Shown here: positions 36,577-46,216 of the stretch, piece by piece
Numbering within the stretch: position 1 is the stretch's first letter
Layout of the letters: every line of letters starts with the position of its first letter
NCBI GenBank assembly: GCA_001314705.1
Contig: LJSU01000004.1
Location: 1-64,000 of the forward strand
Direction of reading: 5' to 3'
Origin: Rhodobacteraceae bacterium HLUCCO07
Lineage (GTDB): Bacteria > Pseudomonadota > Alphaproteobacteria > Rhodobacterales > Rhodobacteraceae
Length of the DNA: 64,000 nt
Notes under the pieces: generated by a model
Told to the model about the DNA's origin: nothing
Databases searched by the model: none
Seen by the model: only the letters and a program-made list of their open reading frames with translations
Position numbers and translations under genes: made by a program

Positions 36577-37563
36577 ATGAGCGAGACGATGAAAGCGGTC
36601 GAGATTTCCAAGCCGGGCGGGCCCGAGGTTCTGGTGCCCTGCGAACGGCCCATGCCGCGGGCCGGACAGGGCGAGGTGGTGATCCGCGTGGCCTGGGCCG
36701 GGGTAAACCGGCCCGACGCGCTGCAACGTGCGGGCAACTACGCACCGCCCCCCACGGCGAGCGACCTGCCCGGGCTGGAGGCATCGGGCGAGGTGGCCGA
36801 GGTCGGCCCGGGCGTGAACGAGTGGACAGTGGGCGACAAGGTTTGCGCGCTTCTGCCGGGCGGCGGGTATGCCGAGTACGTGGCCACGCCGGCGGCGCAT
36901 TGCCTGCCGATCCCCAAGGGGATGGATTTGCGCGAGGCCGCCTGTCTGCCCGAGACGTTTTTCACCGTCTGGACCAACGTGTTCATGCGCGGCGGGTTGA
37001 AGGCCGGGGAACGGTTCCTTGTGCATGGCGGAAGTTCGGGCATCGGGACGACCGCCATCCAACTGGCAAACCATTTCGGCGCCCGGGTCTTTGCCACGGC
37101 CGGCTCGGACGAGAAATGCAAGACCTGCACCGATCTCGGGGCGGAACGGGCGATCAACTACAGGACGGAGGATTTCGTCGAGGTGATGAAGGAAGCCGGA
37201 GGCGCCGACCTGATCCTCGACATGGTGGGGGGCGATTACCTTCCGCGGAACGTCAACGCGCTCGCCAATGACGGGCGGCTGGTGCAGATCGCGTTTCTGA
37301 ACGGTCCCAAGGTCGAGTTGAATTTCGCACAGCTCATGGTGCGGCGCCTGACCATCACCGGCAGCACCCTGCGCCCGCAATCGGACCTTGCCAAGGCGCG
37401 CATCGCCGAAGAACTGCGCGCGCATGTCTGGCCGCTTCTGGATGCGGGGGCGGTGGCACCGGTGATGGATAGCGAGTTCCCGCTTGAAAAGGCATCCGAC
37501 GCCCATGCACGGATCGAAAGCCCGGGGCATGTGGGCAAGATCGTGTTGAAGGTCGGTGCGTGA
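36577..37563 (+). CDS. Zinc-free MDR oxidoreductase, PIG3-like quinone reductase
   Basis: A 328-residue medium-chain dehydrogenase/reductase. It has MKAVEISKPGGPEVL, the substrate-binding segment GVNRPDALQRAGNYAPPPTASDLPGLEASGEV, and the cofactor loop VHGGSSGIGTTAIQLANHFGARV (NADPH). The catalytic zinc ligands of alcohol dehydrogenases are absent, as in quinone oxidoreductases and PIG3. The first ATG (36577) has GAGGAAG upstream; an internal ATG four codons on is also possible. It forms a tandem with a second MDR gene. Confidence 0.9.
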   Translation: MSETMKAVEISKPGGPEVLVPCERPMPRAGQGEVVIRVAWAGVNRPDALQRAGNYAPPPTASDLPGLEASGEVAEVGPGVNEWTVGDKVCALLPGGGYAEYVATPAAHCLPIPKGMDLREAACLPETFFTVWTNVFMRGGLKAGERFLVHGGSSGIGTTAIQLANHFGARVFATAGSDEKCKTCTDLGAERAINYRTEDFVEVMKEAGGADLILDMVGGDYLPRNVNALANDGRLVQIAFLNGPKVELNFAQLMVRRLTITGSTLRPQSDLAKARIAEELRAHVWPLLDAGAVAPVMDSEFPLEKASDAHARIESPGHVGKIVLKVGA

Positions 37564-37591
37564 AACCCTGCACCCGATAAGGAGAAATCAC

Positions 37592-38566
37592 ATGGCAAGA
37601 ACAGTCATCATCGAGGAATTCGGCGGACCCGAGACCATGCAGATCGTGGATCGGCCGGTGGGCGATCCGGGGCCGGGGGAAATTCGCATTCGGCATGAAT
37701 TTGCCGGGCTCAATTTCATCGACGTTTATCAACGCACGGGGCTTTACCCCAACGATCTTCCCCTGACGCTCGGAATGGAGGGCGCGGGCATTGTCGAAGC
37801 GGTGGGCAAAGGCGTAAAGCATCTCTCCCCCGGGGATCGCGCAGGATATGCCAGCATGCCGCCCGGGGCCTATTGCGAATCGCGGGTGATGCCCGCGGCG
37901 CAGGTCATGAAACTGCCCGACGGGATCGGCACGGATACCGCGGCGGCGATGATGCTTCAGGGATTGACGGTGCAATATCTTTTCCATCGCACGACCCCGA
38001 TTCAGAAAGGCGACACTGTGCTCTTTCACGCGGCTGCCGGGGGTGTCGGTCTGATCGCCTGTCAATGGGCGCGATCGGAAGGGATCACCCTGATCGGGAC
38101 GGCCGGCACGGACGAGAAATGCCAAATGGCACTCGATCACGGGGCCAGCCATTGCATCAATTACCGAAACGAGGATTTCACCGCCAAGGTGCATGAATTG
38201 ACCGACGGCAAGGGCGTCGACGTGGTGATGGATTCGGTCGGTGCGGATACGTTCGAGGGATCGCTCGATTCTCTCAAGCCACTGGGAATGATGATTTCCT
38301 TCGGCAATGCGTCGGGTCCGGTGCCGCCGTTCAATATCGGCATTCTCGGGCAGAAAGGATCGCTCAAGATCACGCGGCCCACGCTTTTCACGCATATCGC
38401 GGATCACCACACTTGCCAGGCCATGGCCAACCATCTTTTCGAGAAAGTCGAAAAAGGCGACGTGGTGATCAATATCGGCCAACGCTTTGCACTGGATGAT
38501 ATTCGTGCCGCACATGAAACGCTCGAAGCGCGCAAAACCACCGGATCGACAATTATAGAAATCTGA
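37592..38566 (+). CDS. Quinone oxidoreductase (Qor-type MDR protein)
   Basis: A 324-residue NADPH:quinone reductase. Key blocks are AGLNFIDVYQRTGLYPNDLPLTLGMEGAG, LQGLTVQYLFHRTTPIQKGDTVLFHAAAGGVGLIACQWAR, with AAAGGVG as the dinucleotide loop, and the family's YRNEDFTAKVHELTDGKGVDVVMDSVG. These match E. coli QorA in order and length. TAAGGAG supplies a strong ribosome binding site. It follows the PIG3-like paralogue by 28 bp and is followed by a complex hairpin terminator region. Confidence 0.93.
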   Translation: MARTVIIEEFGGPETMQIVDRPVGDPGPGEIRIRHEFAGLNFIDVYQRTGLYPNDLPLTLGMEGAGIVEAVGKGVKHLSPGDRAGYASMPPGAYCESRVMPAAQVMKLPDGIGTDTAAAMMLQGLTVQYLFHRTTPIQKGDTVLFHAAAGGVGLIACQWARSEGITLIGTAGTDEKCQMALDHGASHCINYRNEDFTAKVHELTDGKGVDVVMDSVGADTFEGSLDSLKPLGMMISFGNASGPVPPFNIGILGQKGSLKITRPTLFTHIADHHTCQAMANHLFEKVEKGDVVINIGQRFALDDIRAAHETLEARKTTGSTIIEI

Positions 38567-38573
38567 ATTTGAG

Positions 38574-38612
38574 GCGCATGGGATCGAAAATGCGAGGCCC
38601 ATGCGCATTTTC
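38574..38612 (+). terminator. Overlapping alternative hairpins after the qor-type gene
   Basis: GCGCATGGG (38574-38582) is the exact complement of CCCATGCGC (38598-38606), and GAAAATGCG (38586-38594) is the exact complement of CGCATTTTC (38604-38612). The two 9-bp stems share bases, so they cannot form together. The ATTTTC end makes the first a plausible terminator. Confidence 0.6.
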
Positions 38613-38755
38613 AATACATTTTGATTCACCATATGTGGACTCTCGTCTTTTTCTCTTGCGTGCGCATTGCTTTGCAGTCGACAAGTGCTCACCAGAAAAA
38701 ACCCTGTATCTGAACGATCAAGAAACTGTAGAATACGAATGAAATGGGGAAGACC

Positions 38756-39109
38756 ATGACTCAAGAAGACAAGATCATGATGGCGGACCTGACAGCCATG
38801 TCCACGAGCGAATTGAAATCGCTTGAACGCAAGGTTGCCAAGGCGATCGAGAAAGTGGAGGCACGCGAAAGAATGAATGCGCTGGCCGCACTGGAAGCGA
38901 AAGCCAGGGAAATGGGCTATTCACTCGATGAATTGACCACAGAAAATGCACTGCGCGGACGCGGCAAGGGCAAACCCAGGTCCAAGGGTGTGGCGAAATA
39001 CGCAAATCCTGCCGATCCGTCGCAAACCTGGACAGGCAGGGGCCGGCGCCCGGCATGGGTGTTGCAAGCGCTGCAAGAGGGCAAGAGCCTGGACGACCTG
39101 GCGATCTGA
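38756..39109 (+). CDS. H-NS-family nucleoid protein
   Basis: A 117-residue H-NS/HvrA-like protein. The N-terminal half is a coiled coil for dimerisation (MSTSELKSLERKVAKAIEKVEARERM, followed by a second helix). The C-terminal DNA-binding motif is clear: RGKGKPRSKGVAKYANPADPSQTWTGRGRRPAW. In Rhodobacter the relative HvrA regulates photosynthesis and nitrogen genes, but the targets here are unknown. The ATG at 38756 has GGGGAAG nearby; the ATG at 38744 lacks such a site. The AT-rich 189-bp region upstream fits a promoter that this protein could bind itself. Confidence 0.92.
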   Translation: MTQEDKIMMADLTAMSTSELKSLERKVAKAIEKVEARERMNALAALEAKAREMGYSLDELTTENALRGRGKGKPRSKGVAKYANPADPSQTWTGRGRRPAWVLQALQEGKSLDDLAI

Positions 39110-39159
39110 TCGGTCTGGCGCGGACGGGCGGCGCAACGCGCCGCTCCCTGCCCTGACGC

Positions 39160-39906
39160 TCAGGCCAGCATGCCACCGTCGCTGTCGTCGCCCGCCTCTT
39201 CCATCAGGCGGACGAAATCGGGCACGGTGACGTGGCGCTTGCCTTCGAGTTCGATCACCCCGTCCCGCTTGAGCGCGGAAATCTGGCGGCTCACCGTTTC
39301 CAAGGTGAGCCCGAGATAATCGGCCATTGCCTCGCGGGTCAGCGGCAGATCGAACACCAGCGTTCCGGTCATCCCCACCTGGCGCAAGGTGGCATCGCGA
39401 CGGGCGATGATCGACAACAGGCTGGCGATCTTTTCGCGGGCCGTCTTGCGGCCCAGCACCAGCATCCATTCGCGCGCCGCATCCAGCTCATCCAGGGTCA
39501 TTTCGAGCAGGCGATGCGCGATATGCGGGGTGTTCTCCATCATGTGCTCGAACGGTTTCTTGCGAAAGCAGCACATCACGAGATCGGTCGTGGCCACCAC
39601 GTCATAGGCTGCGCCGTCCCGACCGGGGCGACCCACGAAATCGCTGGGCAAGAGCAGGCCGACCATCTGTGTGCGCCCGTCCTCCATGGTCTGGGTCAGC
39701 GACGCGATCCCGGTCACGACCGAGCCCACGAAATCCATGCGATCGCCTGCCCAGATGACGGTCTGCCCGGCTTCGAACTTTCGGTAATACTTGATCTCTT
39801 CAAGCAGTCCCAGTTCCTGAGGCTCGCAGCGCGCACAAACCGCTCTGTGCCTGATCGGACAATCGGCGCATTCCTGCGGCGTCGCTATGGTTGGTTCTTT
39901 CAGCAT
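39160..39906 (-). CDS. fnrL: Crp/Fnr-family oxygen regulator FnrL
   Basis: A 248-residue FNR-type protein. The N-terminus carries cysteines in CADCPIRHRAVCARC plus further Cys (VMCCFRKKP) as expected for the oxygen-labile 4Fe-4S cluster. The cNMP-like beta roll then leads to a dimer helix and the HTH MADYLGLTLETVSRQISALKRDGVIELEG, where LTLETVSRQ is the FNR-type E-xxSR recognition core. FnrL activates anaerobic, heme and respiratory genes. It is divergent from hemN across an FNR box 17 bp from its own start, suggesting autoregulation. Confidence 0.95.
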   Translation of the reverse strand: MLKEPTIATPQECADCPIRHRAVCARCEPQELGLLEEIKYYRKFEAGQTVIWAGDRMDFVGSVVTGIASLTQTMEDGRTQMVGLLLPSDFVGRPGRDGAAYDVVATTDLVMCCFRKKPFEHMMENTPHIAHRLLEMTLDELDAAREWMLVLGRKTAREKIASLLSIIARRDATLRQVGMTGTLVFDLPLTREAMADYLGLTLETVSRQISALKRDGVIELEGKRHVTVPDFVRLMEEAGDDSDGGMLA

Positions 39907-39922
39907 ATCGACCTGTTCGCGC

Positions 39923-39936
39923 TTGATCTAAGTCAA
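39923..39936. promoter_or_regulatory. FNR box between fnrL and hemN
   Basis: TTGATCTAAGTCAA fits the FNR consensus TTGAT-N4-ATCAA with one mismatch. It is 17 bp from the fnrL start and 35 bp from the hemN ATG. If it works as a class II site centred at -41.5 for hemN, transcription would start at or next to the hemN ATG. Confidence 0.8.
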
Positions 39937-39971
39937 AGATATGAATTGTGCTCGACGCTACCTGTTTAGGG

Positions 39972-41327
39972 ATGGTTACGCAAACGCAACTCGCCCATTT
40001 GGGTCTATTTGACGCGAAAGTGCCGCGGTATACGAGTTATCCCACGGCACCGCAGTTCAATACGTCGGTCGGGCCCGGGGAATTCACCAGCTGGATCGGA
40101 GCGATCGCGCCCGATTCGGAGGTCTCGCTCTATATTCATGTTCCGTTCTGCCGCAGGCTGTGCTGGTTCTGTGCCTGCCGCACCCAGGGCACCCAGTCCG
40201 ATGCACCTGTGCTGGCCTATCTCGAAACCCTGAAGGCCGAGATCGAAATGCTCGGGCAGGTGCTTCCCGAAGGCGTGCGCCTGTCGCGTCTGCATTGGGG
40301 GGGCGGCACGCCGACACTGCTTGCCCCGTCGATGATGCGTGATCTGGCCGGGGCCATTGCCGACATCGCCCCTTTCGCGGAAGACTATGAATTCTCGGTG
40401 GAAATCGACCCGAACGAGATCGACGGGCCACGGCTCGACGCGCTGGCGGCGGCGGGGATGAACCGCGCCTCGATCGGGGTGCAGGATTTCAACGACGAGA
40501 TCCAGCAAACCATCGGCCGCATCCAGAGCTTTGACATCACACGCCAGGCCGTGGACGAGATTCGCGCGCGCGGCGTGACCTCGCTCAACGCCGATATCCT
40601 CTTTGGCCTGCCCGACCAGTCGAATGCGCGAATCACCGAAAGCGTCCAGAAGCTGCTGGCGCTCTCGCCAGACCGTGTGGCGCTTTACGGTTACGCCCAT
40701 GTGCCCTGGATGGCCAAGCGGCAACAGATGATCCCCTCCGACAAGCTTCCCACGCCGCAAGAGCGGCTGGCGCTCTTCGGAACCGCCCGCAAGCTGTTCT
40801 TGTGGGACGGCTATGCCGAGATCGGGATCGACCATTTCGCGGTCGAGGGGGACGGGCTGACCAAGGCACAGCGCAACGGCACGCTGCGACGCAATTTCCA
40901 GGGTTACACCGATGATCCGGCCGATGCCCTGATCGGGCTGGGCGCATCGTCGATCTCGCGCTTTCCGCAAGGCTATGCCCAGAACGCGCCGGCCACGTCG
41001 GCCCACACCGCGCGGATTCGTGACGGGCAATTCTCGACCACGCGGGGCCACGTCTTTACGGCCGAGGACAAGATGCGCAGCCGGATGATCGAGATGCTGA
41101 TGTGCGATTTCAGGATCGATGCGGCCGAGATCCTGCGCGATTTCGACATCTCGCACGAGGCGCTCTTCGCGATGTTCGACAGGGTGCAGGCCGAGTTCGA
41201 CGGCCTGTTGCAGATCACCGAAGCCGGGCTCGCGATTCCGGTCAAGGCGCGTCCGCTCACCCGGATTGTGGCGCGCGCCTTTGACGCCTATGACCTGTCC
41301 AAGGCTGGTCACAGTTCGGCCATCTGA
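39972..41327 (+). CDS. hemN: Oxygen-independent coproporphyrinogen III oxidase
   Basis: A 451-residue radical SAM enzyme that makes protoporphyrinogen IX without O2 in heme and chlorophyll synthesis. The cluster motif IHVPFCRRLCWFCACR gives CxxxCxxCxC, as in true HemN rather than HemW. Other landmarks are RYTSYPTAPQF near the start, RLHWGGGTPTLL, and GYAHVPWMAKRQQMI. The start at 39972 (ATGGTTACGCAAACG) fits the family; an in-frame start at 39948 overlaps the promoter. Control by FnrL through the FNR box is expected. Confidence 0.96.
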   Translation: MVTQTQLAHLGLFDAKVPRYTSYPTAPQFNTSVGPGEFTSWIGAIAPDSEVSLYIHVPFCRRLCWFCACRTQGTQSDAPVLAYLETLKAEIEMLGQVLPEGVRLSRLHWGGGTPTLLAPSMMRDLAGAIADIAPFAEDYEFSVEIDPNEIDGPRLDALAAAGMNRASIGVQDFNDEIQQTIGRIQSFDITRQAVDEIRARGVTSLNADILFGLPDQSNARITESVQKLLALSPDRVALYGYAHVPWMAKRQQMIPSDKLPTPQERLALFGTARKLFLWDGYAEIGIDHFAVEGDGLTKAQRNGTLRRNFQGYTDDPADALIGLGASSISRFPQGYAQNAPATSAHTARIRDGQFSTTRGHVFTAEDKMRSRMIEMLMCDFRIDAAEILRDFDISHEALFAMFDRVQAEFDGLLQITEAGLAIPVKARPLTRIVARAFDAYDLSKAGHSSAI

Positions 41328-41344
41328 TCGCGGGCGGCAGGCCC

Positions 41345-42274
41345 ATGCGCATCGCCACGCTCAACGTGCAGAACATGCGCCTGCGGCACGACACGAACGG
41401 ATGCGCGCATCTCGACGGGGCGCGCGATCGGGACACGGCACAGGATCTCGGGGACGCGGCGAAGGATCTCGACCCGACCGACCGGCGCCTGACCGCGGCC
41501 CTGATCCGCGAGGCGCGGGCCGATGTCGTCGCCCTGCAGGAGGTGTTCGACATCGAAACGCTCGATCACTTTCACGACCGGTATCTCGTGCCCGCGGGCG
41601 CGCCCTATCCGCACCGCGTCTGCCTGCCGGGCAATGACGGGCGCGGGCTCGACCTCGCGCTGCTCTCACGCGTCGCGCCCGGGCAGGTCACCAGCTATGC
41701 GCAGCTCACCCCGCGCGAGGCCGGCCTCGACCCCGCGCTGGGACTCGACGCCGATGCACCGGTGTTCCGACGCGACTGCCTCGTTGTCGAGCTTGCCGGC
41801 ATCACCCTCTTCGTCTGTCATTTCAAGGCGCCCTATCCCGATGAAGCGGGCGCGTGGTTCACCCGGCGCGCCGAAGCGCTGGCCCTGCACCACCTGATCG
41901 AGAGGCACTTTGACGATCCGGCAGGGGCGGCATGGCTCGTCCTCGGCGATCTCAACGATCCGCGCGATGCGCCGGGCGGGCATCGGCGGGCCATTGCACC
42001 GCTTCTCCCGCCCTTCTCGGTCAACCTGATCGGCCGGCTGCCCGAAGCCGAGCGATGGTCATGGTATCAACCCGACGAACATCTCTATGCCTGTCCTGAC
42101 AAGCTCCTGGCGTCGCCTGCGCTGGCGGCGCGCAATCCCGACGCCCGCCCCGCGATCCTGCGACAGGGCATGGGATACGAGGTGCGGCGCTACCATGGTC
42201 CGCATCTGCCCGGCACCGGCCACCACCGGCCCCATGCCAGCGATCACGCGTTGATTCACGTCGATCTCGCCTGA
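41345..42274 (+). CDS. Endonuclease/exonuclease/phosphatase-family protein
   Basis: A 309-residue EEP-superfamily protein. The metal-dependent fold is shown by MRIATLNVQNM at the N-terminus, ALQEVFD, LALLSRV, a CHFKAPYPDEAG loop, WLVLGDLNDPRD (GDxN) and C-terminal PHASDHALIHVD (SDHxxI/V). The family includes DNA repair nucleases, sphingomyelinases and phosphatases; the lack of a signal peptide argues against a secreted lipase. It starts 17 bp after hemN and may be cotranscribed. It converges with yejF. Confidence 0.87.
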   Translation: MRIATLNVQNMRLRHDTNGCAHLDGARDRDTAQDLGDAAKDLDPTDRRLTAALIREARADVVALQEVFDIETLDHFHDRYLVPAGAPYPHRVCLPGNDGRGLDLALLSRVAPGQVTSYAQLTPREAGLDPALGLDADAPVFRRDCLVVELAGITLFVCHFKAPYPDEAGAWFTRRAEALALHHLIERHFDDPAGAAWLVLGDLNDPRDAPGGHRRAIAPLLPPFSVNLIGRLPEAERWSWYQPDEHLYACPDKLLASPALAARNPDARPAILRQGMGYEVRRYHGPHLPGTGHHRPHASDHALIHVDLA

Positions 42275-42293
42275 GCACGTCCGGTCGGCAGGG

Positions 42294-43892
42294 TCAGGCG
42301 GGCTTGGCCTTCACATCGAGTGCCGCGGCCAGCAGCGTGCGCGCATACTCGGTCTGCGGCGCTTCGAACAGGGCCTGCGCGTCGCCCGCCTCGACGATAT
42401 CGCCCTGTTTCATCACGAGCATCTTGTGGCTCATCGCGCGCACGACGTTGAGATCATGGCTGATGAAGAGATAGGCCAGCCCGTATTTCACCTGAAGATC
42501 GCGCAGCAGGTCGACGATCTGCACCTGCACCGTCATGTCGAGCGCACTGGTCGGCTCGTCCAGCACCACGAGGCGCGGGCGCAGGATCATCGCGCGGGCG
42601 ATCGCGATGCGCTGGCGCTGGCCGCCGCTGAATTCATGCGGGTAACGGTCCATCGTGACCGGATCGAGCCCCACCTCTTCCATCACCTCGGCCACCAGTT
42701 CACGCTCGGATCGGCCGCCGGGGTTGCCATGCACACCCAGCCCCTCGGCAATGATCTGTTCGCAGGTCATGCGCGGCGACAATGAGCCGAAGGGGTCCTG
42801 AAACACGATCTGCATCTCGCGGCGCAGCTTGCGCAGCTTCCTGGTGGACCATGCGCGCACGTCCTGCCCGTCGAAGGTGATGCCACCCTCGGAAGAAATC
42901 AGCCGCATGATGGCGAGCGCCAGAGTCGTCTTGCCGCTGCCCGATTCCCCCACGATCCCCAGCGTCTCGCCCGACCGCACGCTGATCGTGGCGTCATTGA
43001 CTGCCTTCACGTAGCCGACCGTGCGCCTGAGAAAGCCTTTCTGGATCGGGAACCAGACCTTGAGGTGGTCGGTGCGCACGATCTCTTGCGCGCCGGAATC
43101 TACCGGCGCGGGCTGCCCCACCGCGCGGGCGCCGATCAACTTTTTCGTATAGGGATGCTGCGGATTGGCGAAAAGCTCCTGCGTCCGGCCGGCCTCGACG
43201 ATCTCGCCATCCTTCATCACGCAGACCTTGTCGGCGATCCGCTGCACGATGCCCAGATCATGGGTGATGAACAAAAGCCCCATGTTTTCGGTGCGTTTCA
43301 GTTCGGCCAGCAATTCGAGGATCTGCGCCTGGATCGTCACGTCGAGCGCGGTGGTCGGTTCGTCCGCGATCAGGATGTCGGGCTTGTTCGACAGCGCCAT
43401 GGCAATCATCACTCGCTGCCGCTGCCCGCCCGAAAGCTGGTGCGGATAGGCTGTGAGCCGCGTCTCGGCATCCTGAATGCCGACCCTTTCGAGCAGCGAG
43501 AGAATATGCGCGCGCGCCGCCTTGCCCTCCAGCCCCTGGTGCAGGGCGATGCTTTCGGCCAGCTGTTTTTCGATCGTGTGCAACGGGTTGAGCGATGTCA
43601 TCGGCTCCTGGAAGATGAAGCTGATGTCGTTGCCCCGCACCTTGCGCAGCCGCGCGTCAGCCGCGCCGATCATTTCCTGACCGTCATAGGTGACCGACCC
43701 GGCGACCTCGGCGCTACCCGGCAACAGCGACACGGTCGAAAGCGCCGTCACGGACTTGCCGGACCCGCTTTCGCCCACCAGCGCCACGGTCTCGCCCCGG
43801 TCGACGCTAAACGACACGCCCCGCACCGCCTCGATCACCTTGCCATCCTGACGGAAAGCCACCGACAGATTGCGCACATCCAGAAGGCTCAT
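42294..43892 (-). CDS. yejF: Peptide ABC transporter, fused ATPase YejF
   Basis: A 532-residue protein with two complete ABC ATPase domains in one chain, as in YejF. Domain 1 has [26 protein letters not shown] and [12 protein letters not shown]; domain 2 has [32 protein letters not shown] and [12 protein letters not shown]. It powers import of oligopeptides captured by YejA. In E. coli this system also lets in microcin C. The start overlaps the yejE stop in ATGA. Confidence 0.95.
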   Translation of the reverse strand: MSLLDVRNLSVAFRQDGKVIEAVRGVSFSVDRGETVALVGESGSGKSVTALSTVSLLPGSAEVAGSVTYDGQEMIGAADARLRKVRGNDISFIFQEPMTSLNPLHTIEKQLAESIALHQGLEGKAARAHILSLLERVGIQDAETRLTAYPHQLSGGQRQRVMIAMALSNKPDILIADEPTTALDVTIQAQILELLAELKRTENMGLLFITHDLGIVQRIADKVCVMKDGEIVEAGRTQELFANPQHPYTKKLIGARAVGQPAPVDSGAQEIVRTDHLKVWFPIQKGFLRRTVGYVKAVNDATISVRSGETLGIVGESGSGKTTLALAIMRLISSEGGITFDGQDVRAWSTRKLRKLRREMQIVFQDPFGSLSPRMTCEQIIAEGLGVHGNPGGRSERELVAEVMEEVGLDPVTMDRYPHEFSGGQRQRIAIARAMILRPRLVVLDEPTSALDMTVQVQIVDLLRDLQVKYGLAYLFISHDLNVVRAMSHKMLVMKQGDIVEAGDAQALFEAPQTEYARTLLAAALDVKAKPA

Positions 43893-44995
43893 TGAAAGGT
43901 CTTTCTCGGATCGAACGCGTCGCGCACACCTTCGAAGATGAAGACGAGGAGCGACAGCATGACGGCGAACGTGGTGAAGGCGGTAAAGGCCAGCCAGGGC
44001 GCCTGGAGGTTCTGCTTGGCCTGGAGTGTCAGTTCCCCAAGGCTGGGCGCGCTGGCCGGGAGACCGAAGCCCAGGAAATCGAGACTGGCCAGAAGCGCGA
44101 TCGTGCCGGTGACGATGAAGGGCAGCATGGTCAGCGTCGCCACCATGGCGTTGGGCAGCATGTGGCGGAACATGATCTTGGTGTTCGACACGCCCAGCGC
44201 CTTGGCCGCACGCACGTATTCAAGGTTGCGCGCGCGCAGGAACTCGGCCCGCACCACGCCGACAAGCGCGGTCCAGCCGAAAAGCACCGTGATGAAGACC
44301 AGGAGCCAGAAACTTCGCCCGAGCACGGCGAACATGATGATGATCACGTAAAGTTGTGGTGTCGCGCTCCAGATCTCGATGAGGCGCTGGAAGATCAGGT
44401 CGAGCCAGCCCCCGAAATACCCCTGCACCGCGCCCGCCGCGATGCCCAGAAGGCTGGCCAGCGCCGTCACGATCAGGGTGAAGAGCACCGACAATCGGAA
44501 CCCGTAGATGACGCGCGCCATCACGTCGCGCTTGGTATCGTCCGTGCCCAGAAGATTGCCCTCGCCGGGTGGCAGCGGGGCCGCGCCGAGCCGATCGACG
44601 CTGGTGTCATAGGAATAGGGGATGATCGGCCAGATCATCCAGCCTTTCTCGATCGCCTCGCCTTCGATCTCGCCATCCGCGGCATCCTCGATCAGGGCTT
44701 CGGGATCGTCGAAACACAGCTCGAGCCCCCCGGTCACGATCAGGCATTGCACCTCGGGGTCGCGATAGACCGCCTCGGTCTTGAAATCACCACCAAAGGC
44801 GGTCTCGGGATAGAAATCGAAGATCGGGTAATAGAAATCGCCGCGATACTGCACGATGATCGGTTTGTCATTCGCGATGAACTCGGCAAAGAGGCTGGTC
44901 ACGAACAGGACAAGGAAGAGCCACAAGGACCAGAACGCCCGCCCGTTGCGGCGGAAATTGCGCCAGCGGCGCTGGTTGAGTGGGGAAAGCGCCAT
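43889..44995 (-). CDS. yejE: Peptide ABC transporter permease YejE
   Basis: A 368-residue inner-membrane permease of the oligopeptide/nickel class. The first helix is near residue 20 (FWSLWLFLVLFVTSLFAEFIANDKP). A large periplasmic loop with two cysteines follows, then the permease core ending in MLPNAMVATLTMLPFIVTGTIALLASLDFLGFGLP, including the EAA-like GxxxxxFRHMLPNA segment. The large loop is typical of YejE. Its message 5' end folds into a strong hairpin that includes its ribosome binding site (45000-45025). Confidence 0.93.
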   Translation of the reverse strand: MALSPLNQRRWRNFRRNGRAFWSLWLFLVLFVTSLFAEFIANDKPIIVQYRGDFYYPIFDFYPETAFGGDFKTEAVYRDPEVQCLIVTGGLELCFDDPEALIEDAADGEIEGEAIEKGWMIWPIIPYSYDTSVDRLGAAPLPPGEGNLLGTDDTKRDVMARVIYGFRLSVLFTLIVTALASLLGIAAGAVQGYFGGWLDLIFQRLIEIWSATPQLYVIIIMFAVLGRSFWLLVFITVLFGWTALVGVVRAEFLRARNLEYVRAAKALGVSNTKIMFRHMLPNAMVATLTMLPFIVTGTIALLASLDFLGFGLPASAPSLGELTLQAKQNLQAPWLAFTAFTTFAVMLSLLVFIFEGVRDAFDPRKTFQ

Positions 44996-44999
44996 CTAG

Positions 45000-45093
45000 G
45001 GTGTTTCCTTTTCACTGGAAACACCGGCATCGGATTTCGCGTTCGAGCCGAAGGCGAGAGGCCGCGAAATCTGATATCGCTTGAAAAGGAAAC
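45000..45093 (-). promoter_or_regulatory. Structured RNA region in the yejB-yejE junction
   Basis: This 101-bp gap has three strong stems: 12 bp (45003-45014 with 45082-45093), 13 bp with one mismatch (45029-45041 with 45063-45075) and 9 bp (45000-45008 with 45017-45025). The 12-bp and 9-bp stems share an arm and exclude each other. The shared arm includes the AAAAGGA ribosome binding site of yejE, so both states could hide it. Confidence 0.65.
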
Positions 45094-45096
45094 GCA

Positions 45097-46209
45097 TCAG
45101 CCCTCCCTCCGCTCGAAGTCGATTCGCGGATCGACAAGCACATACATCGCGTCACTGAGGATACCGACGATGAGGCCGATCAGGCCGAATATGAAGAGCG
45201 TGCCGAACATCACCGGATAGTCGCGCGCCACCGCCGCTTCGAACCCGAGCCGCCCGAGGCCGTCGAGCGAGAAGATCGTCTCGATGATCAGCGAGCCACC
45301 GAAGAATACCCCGATGAAAACCGCCGGGAAGCCCGCGATCACGATCAGCATCGCGTTACGGAAAACATGGCCGTATAGCACGCGCCCCTCGCTCAGCCCC
45401 TTGGCACGGGCGGTCATGACATAGTGCTTCTTGATCTCGTCGAGAAAGCTGTTCTTGGTCAGAAGCGTGAGCGTCGCAAAGGCCGAAATGGTCGAGGCCA
45501 GAACCGGCAGGGTGATGTGCCAGAAATAATCCAGCACCTTGCCGATCAGGCTCAGCTCGCTCCAGTTGTCACTGGTCAGCCCGCGCAGAGGAAAGATCTG
45601 CCAGTAGGATCCGCCAGCGAACAGCACGAGGAGCAGGATGGCAAACAGGAATCCGGGGATCGCATAGGCCACGATGATCGCGCCACTGGTCCAGGTGTCG
45701 AACTTGCTCCCGTCTCGCACGGCCTTGCGAATGCCGAGCGGGATCGACACCAGATAGGCAATCAGCGTCGACCAGAGGCCGAGCGTGATCGACACCGGCA
45801 TCTTTTCGAGAACGAGGTCGATCACGCTGATCGAGCGGAAATAACTCTCGCCGAAATCGAACCGCATGTAATTCCAGACCATGCCAAGGAACCGCTCGAG
45901 CGGCGGCTTGTCGAAGCCGAATTCACGCTCGAGCTGTTCGATGAACTCCTTGGGCAGGCCACGGGCACCGGCATACTGCGAATCGTCCCCGGACCCGACA
46001 AAGAAATCGTCGTCCACAAGCTCCGAACTGCCGGCCTGATCGCCGCCACCGGCAAAACCCGAGAACACGTCGCCACGGCCCTGGACCTGTGCCAGCACCT
46101 GCTCGACCGGGCCACCCGGGACGAACTGAACAAGCGTGAAATTGATGACCATGATCCCGAAAAGCGTGGGAATGATCAGCAACAACCGTCGCAGGAAATA
46201 GGCGCCCAT
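45097..46209 (-). CDS. yejB: Peptide ABC transporter permease YejB
   Basis: A 370-residue permease, partner of YejE in the inner membrane. The start [36 protein letters not shown] is the hallmark of the DppB/OppB/YejB class. A periplasmic insert at about residues 45-80 ([16 protein letters not shown] and more) is typical of YejB. The core contains [29 protein letters not shown] and the EAA-like [21 protein letters not shown]. It starts seven bases after yejA in the transcript and is separated from yejE by a structured gap. Confidence 0.94.
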   Translation of the reverse strand: MGAYFLRRLLLIIPTLFGIMVINFTLVQFVPGGPVEQVLAQVQGRGDVFSGFAGGGDQAGSSELVDDDFFVGSGDDSQYAGARGLPKEFIEQLEREFGFDKPPLERFLGMVWNYMRFDFGESYFRSISVIDLVLEKMPVSITLGLWSTLIAYLVSIPLGIRKAVRDGSKFDTWTSGAIIVAYAIPGFLFAILLLVLFAGGSYWQIFPLRGLTSDNWSELSLIGKVLDYFWHITLPVLASTISAFATLTLLTKNSFLDEIKKHYVMTARAKGLSEGRVLYGHVFRNAMLIVIAGFPAVFIGVFFGGSLIIETIFSLDGLGRLGFEAAVARDYPVMFGTLFIFGLIGLIVGILSDAMYVLVDPRIDFERREG

Positions 46210-46216
46210 GCCGTCC

